Positions 43,526-50,946 of a DNA stretch of 64,000 nt are shown here, piece after piece. Numbering within the stretch: the stretch's first letter is position 1; every line of letters starts with the position of its first letter. The notes beneath the pieces are model-generated. The model saw only the letters and a list, made by a program, of their open reading frames with translations, made no database searches and was not told the origin of the DNA. Location: NCBI GenBank assembly GCA_020634015.1, contig JACKCN010000007.1, positions 1 to 64,000 of the forward strand. Direction: 5' to 3'. The position numbers were made by a program, and so were the translations under genes. Source of the DNA: Candidatus Delongbacteria bacterium (GTDB lineage: Bacteria; CAIWAD01).

Positions 43526-43542
43526 TCCATTCTCGAGCCTAC

Positions 43543-43578
43543 AAAGCCCCCCGGGTCCAGAGGATCCGGGGGGCTTTT
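43543..43578 (+). terminator. Intrinsic terminator of the surface-protein gene
   Basis: A perfect 12-bp stem (AAAGCCCCCCGG at 43543-43554, complement at 43566-43577) with an 11-base loop, ending in TTTT, 17 bases after the stop codon. Confidence 0.95.
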
Positions 43579-43600
43579 CATTTGCGGTCATGGCCGATCG

Positions 43601-44345
43601 GATGCTGGCTTTGCAGCAGGTGTCTTGCCAGCGGAGGGTGCTGGCATGGCAGCAGGCGTTGTGCCAGCGAAGGGTGCTGGCGTGGCAGAAGGCGTGGAGC
43701 CAGCCGCGGATGCTGGTCTGGCAGCAGGCGTTTTGCCAGCGGAGGGTGCTGGCTTGGCAGCAGGCGTGACGCCAGCGGAGGGTGCTGGCCTGGCAGCAGG
43801 CGTGAAGCCAGCCGCGGATGCTGGCCTGGCAGCAGGCGTGACGACAGCGGAGGGTGCTGGCCTGGCAGCAGGCGTGACGCCAGCCGCGGATGCTGGCCAT
43901 GCAGCAGGCGTGACGAGCGGCGGAGCGGAGCAGGCGTGCTGGCAGCAGCCAGGCAGTGCTGGCAGGCGCAGGCGTGACGCCAGCCGCGGATGCTGGCCAT
44001 GCAGCAGGCGTGACGCCAGCCGCGGATGCTGGCCATGCAGCAGGCGTGACGACAGCGGAGGGTGCTGGCCTTGCAGCAGGCGTGACGCCAGCGGAGGGTG
44101 CTGGCCTTGCAGCAGGCGTGACGCCAGCGGAGGGTGCTGGCCTTGCAGCAGGCGTCCTGCCAGCGGAGGGTGCTGGCCTTGCAGCAGGCGTCGTGCCAGC
44201 GGAGGGTGCTGGCCTTGCAGCAGGCGTGCCAGCGGAGGGTGCTGGCCTTGCAGCAGGCGTGACGCCAGCGGAGGGTGCTGGCGTGGCAGCAGGCGTCCTG
44301 CCAGCGGAGGGTGCTGGCCTTGCAGCAGGCGTCCTGCCAGCCGCT
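43601..44345 (-). repeat. 36-bp tandem repeat array B, about 20 units, inverted relative to array A
   Basis: Reverse-complement copies of the array A unit: each carries GCCAGC/GCTGGC arms around a 7-base loop plus GCAGCAGGCGT. Units are 36 bp except one of 33 bp near 44221-44253 and a degenerate stretch at 43907-43975. The loop here is mostly GGAGGGT or CGCGGAT, so B has its own dominant variants. It starts just after a strong terminator and ends before the tRNA-Gly terminator, again at a convergent gene end. Frames are broken by the degenerate stretch, arguing against coding. Confidence 0.95.
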
Positions 44346-44365
44346 CATGGTGTGTGATCGGACAC

Positions 44366-44388
44366 GAAAAACCCCGCCGTAGGCGGGG
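44366..44388 (-). terminator. Intrinsic terminator of tRNA-Gly
   Basis: CCCCGCC and GGCGGGG (44372-44378, 44382-44388) pair around a 3-base loop; on the minus strand the stem is followed by TTTTT. It starts 5 bases beyond the tRNA 3' end. Confidence 0.93.
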
Positions 44389-44392
44389 CACA

Positions 44393-44465
44393 AGCGAGCG
44401 ACGAGGTTCGAACTCGCGACAACCAGCTTGGGAAGCTGGCACTCTACCAACTGAGTTACGCTCGC
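44393..44465 (-). tRNA. tRNA-Gly(CCC)
   Basis: 73 bases. The acceptor GCGAGCG pairs with CGCTCGC, discriminator T. D-arm AACTCAGTTGGTAGAGT; the anticodon loop TTCCCAA gives anticodon CCC; T-loop TTCGAAC. No CCA encoded. It lies 48 bases downstream of fliR in the same direction, so it may be read partly from the flagellar transcript. Confidence 0.95.
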
Positions 44466-44513
44466 AGGGCCGCAAACATAACAAACTGCCCGCTGGTGTC
44501 ACAAGGGGCAGGC

Positions 44514-45302
44514 TCAGCCCGCCAGGCGCCTCACCAGTGCATCCAGCAGGGCGGCGGTGTGCAGGGTTTCCTGTTGCAGCCACTGGCTCAGCATGGGCAG
44601 CAGCATCACCAGCATGAAGATGCCCAGCCCGATCTTCACCGGAAATCCCACGATGAAGATGTTCATCTGGGGCACCGTGCGCGCGATGATGCCCATCGCC
44701 ACCTCCGAAAGCAGCAGCGCCGCCAGGATCGGGGACGCGAGCTGCACTCCCAGAGTCAGCACGCGAGCACTCTGGCGAATGCCCTCCTGCATCAGCAATC
44801 CATCCAGGTGTGCATGGCCGATGGGCAGGATCTCCACACTCTGCCAGAGCGCCTGCAGCACCAGATGGTGTCCGTTGATCAGCAGAAAGAGCACGATCGC
44901 AAGCATGTACTGCATCTGGGAAATGATGCTGACCTGCTGGCCCGAATCCGGGTCCAGCACGCCCACGATCCCGAATCCCATCTGCATGCCCACCAGCTGG
45001 CCGGCGAACTGGACGGCAAAGAAGACCAGCTGGGCCATGAAGCCGATGAAGAGCCCGAGCAGGGCCTCCTGAACGCCCAGGCCCAGCATCTGGTACCAGT
45101 TGCCGATCACGGGAAAGTCACCGGGGTGCGTGAGAGCCAGCGGAAAGAGCAGCGCAGCAAGCGCCAGCCCCAGGCTCAGTTTGGCCTGCACGGGCACCTG
45201 TACCCCGCCGAACACCGGTGCCGCTCCCACCAGACCCAGACAGCGGATCAGCAGCAACACGAAGAGCTGCACCGAGTCCAGGGGCCAGGAAACGAAGATC
45301 AC
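44514..45302 (-). CDS. fliR: Flagellar export gate protein FliR
   Basis: 262 residues starting at a GTG with AAGGAG upstream. It has six or so membrane helices and the family pattern from the N-terminus (LLIRCLGLVGAAPVFGG, LALTHPGDFPVIG, GLFIGFMAQLVFFAVQFAGQLVGMQMGF). FliR forms the core of the export gate with FliP and FliQ in the flagellar basal body. It is the last gene of the fliM-fliR block. flhB, usually next, is not here; tRNA-Gly follows instead. Confidence 0.95.
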   Translation of the reverse strand: MIFVSWPLDSVQLFVLLLIRCLGLVGAAPVFGGVQVPVQAKLSLGLALAALLFPLALTHPGDFPVIGNWYQMLGLGVQEALLGLFIGFMAQLVFFAVQFAGQLVGMQMGFGIVGVLDPDSGQQVSIISQMQYMLAIVLFLLINGHHLVLQALWQSVEILPIGHAHLDGLLMQEGIRQSARVLTLGVQLASPILAALLLSEVAMGIIARTVPQMNIFIVGFPVKIGLGIFMLVMLLPMLSQWLQQETLHTAALLDALVRRLAG

Positions 45303-45384
45303 CGGGAGTCTCCTTCACAGGGAAGAGGATCGAAGAGGGACCGGAGCGAGCGGATGGTCCGGGCTCCGCATGCCGCAAAACGGC

Positions 45385-45648
45385 TCACACACCGCCCATC
45401 AACTGGAAGATGTTGCGGGTGAAGGCCAGCATCGACTGGATCATCCAGGGGAACAGCACCAGGATCACGGCCACCACGGCCAGGATCTTGGGGATGAAGG
45501 TCAGGGTCATCTCGTGAATCTGGGTCACGCTCTGGAACACGCCCACCGCCAGACCTATCACAAGCCCGGCCACCAGAATCGGCGCGCTCAGCAACAGCGA
45601 CAGCCAGAGGGTTTCCTTGAGGATGTAGACGGCCATTTCCTGGGTCAC
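45385..45648 (-). CDS. fliQ: Flagellar export gate protein FliQ
   Basis: 87 residues starting at a GTG with AAAGGAAC upstream (an ATG four codons later is an alternative); a longer frame to 45744 would overlap fliP. Two membrane helices (LWLSLLLSAPILVAGLVIGL and ILAVVAVILVLFPWMI) with the family linker FQSVTQIHEMTLTFIPK. Small helical-hairpin subunit of the FliP-FliQ-FliR export gate. Spacing is 46 bases from fliP and 82 bases to fliR. Confidence 0.95.
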   Translation of the reverse strand: MTQEMAVYILKETLWLSLLLSAPILVAGLVIGLAVGVFQSVTQIHEMTLTFIPKILAVVAVILVLFPWMIQSMLAFTRNIFQLMGGV

Positions 45649-45694
45649 GCGAGGTTCCTTTCTGCGGCCGACCGCCCAACGCATCCGGCGATCA

Positions 45695-46450
45695 CTAGAC
45701 CCTGAAGCCCGAGACGATCGAACCAACCAGCAGATTCCAGCCATCCACGAGCACGAAGAGCAGCACCTTGAAGGGCAGACTGATCATGATCGGGGGCAGC
45801 ATCATCATGCCCATGCTCATCAGCACGGACGACACCACCATGTCGATCACCAGGAAGGGCAGAAACACCAGAAATCCCACCTGGAAACCCAGCCGCAGCT
45901 CGCTGATCATGAACCCGGGGATCACCACCGTCAACGGCAGCTCCTCGGGAGTCGACGGCCGGGGCAGCTTGGCCAGACGCACGAAGAGTCCCAGATCTTC
46001 CTCCCGCACCTGCTTGAGCATGAAGGCCTTGAACGGCACGCTGGCCTTCTGCAGGGCTTCCTGCTGGGTGATCTCGCGGGCCAGATAGGGCTGAAGTGCC
46101 TCCTGGTTCATCTCGTCGAAGGTGGGCTTCATGATGAAGAAGGTCAGGAACAGCGCCAGCCCCAGCAGCAACTGGTTGGGCGGGAGCTGCTGGGTGCCCA
46201 GGGCCTGTCTCACGAAGTGCAGGATCACGATGATCCGGGTGAAACTGGTGGCCATGATCAACAGAGCCGGCGCCAGCGCCAGCAGGGTCATCAGGAAGAG
46301 AATCTCGATGGCCACCACCATGTCGGGAGATCCCGTGCCCGCGCCGCCGAGGGCCACGGTCAACCCGGCCGGAGCTGCCGCGGCGGCCTGTCCCAGGGCG
46401 ATGGCCGGCAGACCGGCAAGGCAGACGATCAGCGCCAGCATGTGTTTCAT
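45695..46450 (-). CDS. fliP: Flagellar export gate protein FliP
   Basis: 251 residues with a cleavable-looking signal sequence (MLALIVCLAGLPAIALGQ) as in other FliPs. Family signatures: ALAPALLIMATSFTRIIVILHFVRQALGTQQLPPNQ, FIMKPTFDEMNQEAL, and C-terminal ISELRLGFQVGFLVFLPFLVIDMVVSSVLMSMGMMMLPP. Main subunit of the export gate ring. Its ATG overlaps the fliO stop (ATGA). Confidence 0.96.
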   Translation of the reverse strand: MKHMLALIVCLAGLPAIALGQAAAAAPAGLTVALGGAGTGSPDMVVAIEILFLMTLLALAPALLIMATSFTRIIVILHFVRQALGTQQLPPNQLLLGLALFLTFFIMKPTFDEMNQEALQPYLAREITQQEALQKASVPFKAFMLKQVREEDLGLFVRLAKLPRPSTPEELPLTVVIPGFMISELRLGFQVGFLVFLPFLVIDMVVSSVLMSMGMMMLPPIMISLPFKVLLFVLVDGWNLLVGSIVSGFRV

Positions 46451-46911
46451 CGTGTGCCGTCCTGAGGGTCGTTGCGGAATGTGGACAGGACCGTGGCGAA
46501 GCCCGAGGCCTTGCCCGCAGCCGGTTCGATCAGCTCCTGGGCCTCGTCGCCCTCAAACCGGTCCAGAGTATGGATCCCCGCCTCGGAGACGCCCAGCACG
46601 AGCACCTTGCGCCCCACGCGCACCAGCACCACCTGACGCCGGGGTCCCAGCCCGCGCGCGGCCACCACGCCCAGCGGCGAAGGACCGACAGGCAACACGC
46701 CCGAGGCCAGCCGGAAGCGTTTCAGCAGCCAGAGCACGGCGCCCAGCAGCAGCAGCACCAGCACCACCCGAATCGCCAACTGCCCCATGCCTTCGCCCAT
46801 TCCGGACGCGCCCGCGGCGGACACATCCAGCGGAAGCGTGTCCGCAGCCCGGGCAACCCGGCCCAGCAGGACCAGCCATGGGGTGACAAGCGTCAGGCGC
46901 AGGCCGTGCAT
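46447..46911 (-). CDS. fliO: Flagellar biosynthesis protein FliO
   Basis: 154 residues. It has an N-terminal hydrophobic segment and one main membrane helix (LAIRVVLVLLLLGAVLWLLKRF, about 45-66), followed by a small cytoplasmic domain with the FliO pattern (GPRRQVVLVRVGRKVLVLGVSEAGIHTLDR). FliO is a scaffold for FliP ring assembly. It overlaps fliN (TGATG) and fliP (ATGA). Confidence 0.9.
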   Translation of the reverse strand: MHGLRLTLVTPWLVLLGRVARAADTLPLDVSAAGASGMGEGMGQLAIRVVLVLLLLGAVLWLLKRFRLASGVLPVGPSPLGVVAARGLGPRRQVVLVRVGRKVLVLGVSEAGIHTLDRFEGDEAQELIEPAAGKASGFATVLSTFRNDPQDGTR

Positions 46912-47897
46912 CACAGTTCGGCGGGCAGCGAAGCCAGCCGCTCCTCGATCTTGACCAGCTCGGTGATGCGCACACCGAAGTTCTCGTCCACCACCACCAC
47001 CTCGCCCAGGGCGAACTTCTTGCCGTTGACGTACAGCTCCACCGGTTCGCCGGTGAGCTTGTCCAGCTCGATGATCGCGCCGGGCGCCAGGTCGATGATC
47101 TCCTTGATCAGCATGCGGGTGCGGCCCAGTTCGATCACCACGGGCAGATGGATGTCCATCACGCGTTCCAGCCCCTCGGGCAGGATGCCGGCCATGCTCA
47201 TGCCCCCATGGCGCGTGGGAGGCGGGAACTCCCCGAAACTGGCGGGCCGCACTTCCTTGGGCGCGGCCGCCGGGGCGGCTCCCTGTGACTCGGCAGCAGG
47301 CGCGCCGGCTCCGGCGCTGGCCGTGCGAGCCGTGCTCTCGCCCGTGATCATGCGTCCCAGACTGTCGCGCAGGCCGGGCTCGTAGAGCTTGAACATGCGG
47401 AAGTTGCCCTGGCCTTCGATCTCCACGGCGAAGCGCACCATGTGCCAGCCCGCGAACTGGCCCTCCAGCTCGGCGGCAGGCACGACGGCGGTCTGGTCCA
47501 CTTCGGCGCGCAGCTCCACACCCAGCTTGGCGTTCAGCCGGCTGATCTCGGCGCCCATGACCTGGTTGATGCCCTCGAGGATTCCGTCCAGGTGTTCCTC
47601 GGGCATGAACTCCACCTGACCATCGCCCATGATCATGAAGTCGACGATCTTGGCCACCAGGGGCTTGTCCAGCAGGAAACTGATGCGGCCGGTGAGCACA
47701 CGGTTGAACACCGCGTCCACGCGCACCAGCTCCTCGCTGCCCATGGCGGCCAGGTTGGCGGCGTCCGCCGTGTCCTGCCCCTCGTAGAACACCGTGGTAT
47801 CCATGTTGATCACGGTCTTGAGGATCTCGGCAGCCTGCTCGGCGAACTGGAATTCCAGATTCTGGAAGGCTTCGTTGATTGCGGTGTGATCGGCCAT
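46911..47897 (-). CDS. fliN: Flagellar switch protein FliN/FliY with CheC-like N-terminal domain
   Basis: 328 residues, much longer than a simple FliN (~130). The first ~180 residues resemble the CheC/FliY/CheX phosphatase fold and keep a DGILEGINQVMG segment matching the D/SxxxExxN motif that acts on CheY-P. An Ala/Pro-rich linker (about 185-230) is followed by the SpoA/FliN C-terminal domain (RVMDIHLPVVIELGRTRM, LAPGAIIELDKLTGEPVELYVNGKKFALGEVVVVDENFGVRI). It forms the C-ring with FliM and FliG and may also dephosphorylate CheY-P as FliY does. Overlaps fliM and fliO by one base each. Confidence 0.92.
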   Translation of the reverse strand: MADHTAINEAFQNLEFQFAEQAAEILKTVINMDTTVFYEGQDTADAANLAAMGSEELVRVDAVFNRVLTGRISFLLDKPLVAKIVDFMIMGDGQVEFMPEEHLDGILEGINQVMGAEISRLNAKLGVELRAEVDQTAVVPAAELEGQFAGWHMVRFAVEIEGQGNFRMFKLYEPGLRDSLGRMITGESTARTASAGAGAPAAESQGAAPAAAPKEVRPASFGEFPPPTRHGGMSMAGILPEGLERVMDIHLPVVIELGRTRMLIKEIIDLAPGAIIELDKLTGEPVELYVNGKKFALGEVVVVDENFGVRITELVKIEERLASLPAEL

Positions 47898-48967
47898 CAG
47901 GCGTTGCCTCCAAAGAGTCGGGCGTTGGTGTCGTTGTGGATCGGATCCTCGATCTGGCTCACTTCCTTGCTGATCCGGAAGGCCTTGTGGATGCCCACCG
48001 TACCCGGACGCCCGAGGAACTTGATCTGCCCACCCACTTCCAGGGGCAGGTCGGCGTGTTCATTGATGTTGAGCGGCAGCACGTCCCCCGGCTTGAGCTG
48101 CAGATACTGGGCCATGCTCAGGCTGGTGTTGCCCAGCAGGGAGCGCAGGGTCATCGGGCTGCAATGCAGTTTGTGGATCACCTTGCGCTTGCTGTCGGAG
48201 GTGGGCGGGCGTGTGGCCAGGCTCATCCGGCTGCCCTGGGTCAGGAAAGGCAGCACCGGTTCCAGCAGGAAGTAGGGAATGCAGATGTTCAGCGGGAAGC
48301 TGAAGTTCATCACACGGATCTCGAAGAAGATCAGTGCGATGCTTTCGCTGGCAGGCGCGATCTGCACGAACTGGGGATTGCTCTCGAAGGTCTCCATGCG
48401 CAGTTTCATCGGCTGCACCATGTCCCACACATCGTTGAGACTTTCAACGAAACGGTCGATGGTGCGTGCGATCACGCTCTGCTCGATCATCGTGATTTCA
48501 CGGGGCTCCGAAAGCTTCTCTCCCGTACCACCCAGCAGGCGGTCCACGATGTAGAGCACGAACTGCGGGCTGAGCTCCACGATCATCGAGCCGTTGTAGC
48601 TGGTGCTGCCCACGACGTAGATGCAGGACAGTTCGGGCAGGCTGATCTTGTACTCGGCGTAGGTCACCTGATCCATCGAGAGCAGGTTGATCTCGACCAG
48701 GCTGCGCATGGTGCTGGAGAGGAAGGTGCCCATGATGCGCGCGAATCCTTCGTGGATCGTGCGCAGGGCCCGCATGATGTCCTTGGTGATGCGGTCGGGG
48801 TGCTTGAAATCGTGGGGGCCCACATTGGCCTGCAGCGCCAGGGAACGCTTGGTATTGCCCTGGCCTTTGCCCCCCCCACCCTTCTTGCCTTCGCCAGGGT
48901 CGGAGCCCTGCACGGAAGACAGCAGGTCGTCAATCTCGTCCTGGCTGAGAATCTGGTCCATCGACAT
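47897..48967 (-). CDS. fliM: Flagellar switch protein FliM
   Basis: 356 residues from the ATG at 48967 (a second ATG two codons later is equally plausible). The N-terminal CheY-binding peptide DQILSQDEIDDLLSSV is followed by a Gly/Lys linker, the CheC-like middle domain (about 65-225; GSTSYNGSMIVELSP, DRLLGGTG) and the C-terminal SpoA domain (LKPGDVLPLNINEHADLPLEVGG). C-ring component that receives the CheY-P signal. First gene of the fliM-N-O-P-Q-R block and preceded by a sigma-54-type promoter. Confidence 0.96.
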   Translation of the reverse strand: MSMDQILSQDEIDDLLSSVQGSDPGEGKKGGGGKGQGNTKRSLALQANVGPHDFKHPDRITKDIMRALRTIHEGFARIMGTFLSSTMRSLVEINLLSMDQVTYAEYKISLPELSCIYVVGSTSYNGSMIVELSPQFVLYIVDRLLGGTGEKLSEPREITMIEQSVIARTIDRFVESLNDVWDMVQPMKLRMETFESNPQFVQIAPASESIALIFFEIRVMNFSFPLNICIPYFLLEPVLPFLTQGSRMSLATRPPTSDSKRKVIHKLHCSPMTLRSLLGNTSLSMAQYLQLKPGDVLPLNINEHADLPLEVGGQIKFLGRPGTVGIHKAFRISKEVSQIEDPIHNDTNARLFGGNA

Positions 48968-49011
48968 CCCGGGAGTTTGGGTCCTGCGAACTCGCTTTCC
49001 CGGGGAGATTG

Positions 49012-49027
49012 GCAAAGGTCGTGCCGA
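49012..49027 (-). promoter_or_regulatory. Sigma-54 (RpoN) promoter upstream of fliM
   Basis: Read on the minus strand the sequence is CGGCACGACCTTTGC: GG at -24 and GC at -12 are separated by exactly 10 bases and match TGGCACG-N4-TTGC in all but the first base. Expected transcription start is near 49001, about 34 bases before the fliM start. Confidence 0.8.
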
Positions 49028-49031
49028 AAAT

Positions 49032-49047
49032 GCGGAAGTTTGGAACT
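49032..49047. promoter_or_regulatory. Putative activator half-site upstream of the fliM promoter
   Basis: GCGGA followed by AGTTTGGAACT is the same core and right half as the palindrome at 62528-62554 upstream of flgB (one base different). The left half is degenerate here. It sits directly upstream of the sigma-54 promoter, where enhancer-binding activators bind. Function is inferred. Confidence 0.5.
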
Positions 49048-49165
49048 TGGCGTGGGGGCAGTGCCGAAGCCGATTCAGCGGAGGTGGCGAGGTCCGGGGG
49101 AGGGCTGGAACCGAGCGTGCAGGCAAAGGGTGCCGGGTGACGGGGCAGTTTCGACCCGGACAGGC

Positions 49166-49867
49166 TCAGGCTCCGGGTTTGCGGGCCGCGTAGATTTCGA
49201 CCCGCCGGTTCTTGGCCCGGTTGGCGACGCTGTTGTTGGGCACCGCGGGCCGGAATTCGCCGAACCCCACGGCCACCAGACGGCGCGGTTCGTACCCTCC
49301 GGTGCGTTCCACGTACCTCAGCACGCGGGTGGCGCGGTCCACCGAGAGTTCCCAGTTGGTGGGAAAGCGCGCGGTATGGATGGGTGCGTCATCCGTGTGG
49401 CCTTCGATGCGCAGCTCCTCCACCGGATAGGTGGTCAGCACCTTGAGCACCGCGTCAATCACCGGGATGAACTGGGGTCTCAGGTCCGAGGTCCCCGGTT
49501 CGAAGAGCACCTGGTCCTGCATCACGAATCGCACGCCCGACTTGTCCCAGAAGACCTGGACCTGGTTCTCGATCTGCTGCTCCTCCAGCTCCTCGACCAT
49601 TTCCTCGACAGCCTGGTTGAACTCCATGTCGCTGGTGCCGTCCGACGAATTGAACTGCACCGGACTCATCGAGGAATTGGGGTCGAAGAAGCCCTCGCCA
49701 CCCTTGAGCGAGCCCATCGCCTGGCGGAACTTCACCACCTCCATGGACGAGAAGCTCACCAGCAGGATGAAGAACACCAACAGCAGACTCATCAGGTCAC
49801 CATAGGTGGCCATCCAGCCCGGAGCCGTGATTTCCTTGGGTGCGCCGTCGTCCTCGTCGTCTTCCAC
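49166..49867 (-). CDS. motB: Flagellar motor stator protein MotB
   Basis: 233 residues from a GTG with GGAAAG upstream. A short acidic cytoplasmic N-terminus is followed by a single membrane helix with the proton-channel Asp (WMATYGDLMSLLLVFFILLVSF), a plug/linker region with a Glu-rich segment (EEMVEELEEQ), and a C-terminal OmpA-like peptidoglycan-binding domain (about 120-230; LRIEGHTDDAP, LVAVGFGEFRPAVPN, NRRVEIY). It anchors the stator to the wall. It follows motA after 24 bases. Confidence 0.95.
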   Translation of the reverse strand: MEDDEDDGAPKEITAPGWMATYGDLMSLLLVFFILLVSFSSMEVVKFRQAMGSLKGGEGFFDPNSSMSPVQFNSSDGTSDMEFNQAVEEMVEELEEQQIENQVQVFWDKSGVRFVMQDQVLFEPGTSDLRPQFIPVIDAVLKVLTTYPVEELRIEGHTDDAPIHTARFPTNWELSVDRATRVLRYVERTGGYEPRRLVAVGFGEFRPAVPNNSVANRAKNRRVEIYAARKPGA

Positions 49868-49891
49868 GGGCGTCTTTCCAGATCAGGAGAG

Positions 49892-50659
49892 TCAGGCCTT
49901 TTCTTCCTGCTGCCGCTGATTGGGAGGCAGGAATGTATTCAGTCGGTCGGCCACGATGCGCGGATTGTCGCCGCTCTGGATGGCCAGAATGCCTTCCACG
50001 ATCATCGCCTTGCGGGACTTCTCTTCCTTGGCGCGCAGGGCCAGTTTGCCCGAGACGGGCAGGCCGATCAGGTTGGCCATCATCGCGCCATAGAAGGTGG
50101 TGATCAGGGCGGTGGCCATGCCCACGCCGATCTTCGAGGGATCGTCCAGGGCCTGCAGCATCTGGATCAGTCCCACCAGCGTGCCAATCATGCCGAATGC
50201 CGGACCATAGGTCGCCACCTGCATGAAGAAATATCCGCCGTCGGAGTGGCGAGCCCCCTGGCTGCGCAGCTCGATGGCCATGATGGCCTGGATGGTCTCC
50301 GGGTCGGTGCCGTCCACGGCCAGCCGGATTCCGTTCTTGAGAAACTCGTCGGGAATCTCGGGCAGCATGCTCTCGATGGCCAGAATGCCCTCGCGGCGGG
50401 CCTTCTCCGCGATCTCGACCAGGGTGGTGATCGAGTCCTTCATCGACGGTTCCTTGTGCATCAGCGCCTTCAGGAAAACCTTGCTGGCCGACATCATGTT
50501 GCCCATGGGGAAATTCATGAACAGCGCGCCGATGGTGCCCCCCAGAACGATCAGCAGGGAGCCCACGTCAAAGAAGAACAGAGCTCCCGGCTTGGACGCG
50601 ATCGCGAAGATCACGAAGCCGTAACCAAGCAGGAGTCCGATCAGGGTTGAAAGGTCCAT
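49892..50659 (-). CDS. motA: Flagellar motor stator protein MotA
   Basis: 255 residues with four membrane helices (about 5-25, 30-50, 150-170, 180-205). The conserved MotA segments are present: GALFFFDVGSLLIVLGGTIGALFMNFPMGN, a cytoplasmic loop with REGILAIESMLPEIPDEFLKNG, and PAFGMIGTLVGLIQMLQALDDPSKIGVGMATALITTFYG, which lines the ion path. Forms the stator with MotB. Preceded by a sigma-28-type promoter about 100 bases upstream, in keeping with late-class motor genes. Confidence 0.95.
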   Translation of the reverse strand: MDLSTLIGLLLGYGFVIFAIASKPGALFFFDVGSLLIVLGGTIGALFMNFPMGNMMSASKVFLKALMHKEPSMKDSITTLVEIAEKARREGILAIESMLPEIPDEFLKNGIRLAVDGTDPETIQAIMAIELRSQGARHSDGGYFFMQVATYGPAFGMIGTLVGLIQMLQALDDPSKIGVGMATALITTFYGAMMANLIGLPVSGKLALRAKEEKSRKAMIVEGILAIQSGDNPRIVADRLNTFLPPNQRQQEEKA

Positions 50660-50761
50660 CCGGGGCAGTTTCCCTTGAGATCACCAGACTGTCCGAAGCC
50701 CGACCTGTCCATTCCGTCACACGGGATCCACGTGACGCCGGCCGGGCAAGGGGCCTTTTCC

Positions 50762-50788
50762 TTATCGGCGACACACCGCGAAACTTGG
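50762..50788 (-). promoter_or_regulatory. Sigma-28 (FliA) promoter upstream of motA
   Basis: On the minus strand: CCAAGTTT, 11 bases, then GCCGATAA. The -10 box is a perfect match and the -35 box matches six of eight positions of TAAAGTTT, at the exact consensus spacing. Expected transcription start is near 50753, leaving a leader of roughly 95 bases before motA. Confidence 0.82.
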
Positions 50789-50845
50789 GCCGCGAGGGCT
50801 CCGGAAGCAGCTTTGGACCGTTCTGTCAGAAGAAACCGCGAGGGC

Positions 50846-50869
50846 CGGAAGAAATGACCCCTTCTTCCG
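50846..50869. terminator. Hairpin downstream of flgE
   Basis: An 8-bp perfect stem (CGGAAGAA / TTCTTCCG) with an 8-base loop, about 80 bases past the flgE stop on the minus strand. The downstream flank is only weakly T-rich, so termination is probable rather than certain. Confidence 0.4.
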
Positions 50870-50946
50870 CGGAAACCCCTTCCCCCATCCGGTCACGGAC
50901 GGGAGTAGGAGAATCCGGCGCATCCACTCACGAATCAGGCCAGGGT

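Noticed and set aside
50660..50946. Sigma-54 promoter for motA
   Set aside because: No GG-N10-GC element fits; the sigma-28 element at 50762-50788 explains the region.
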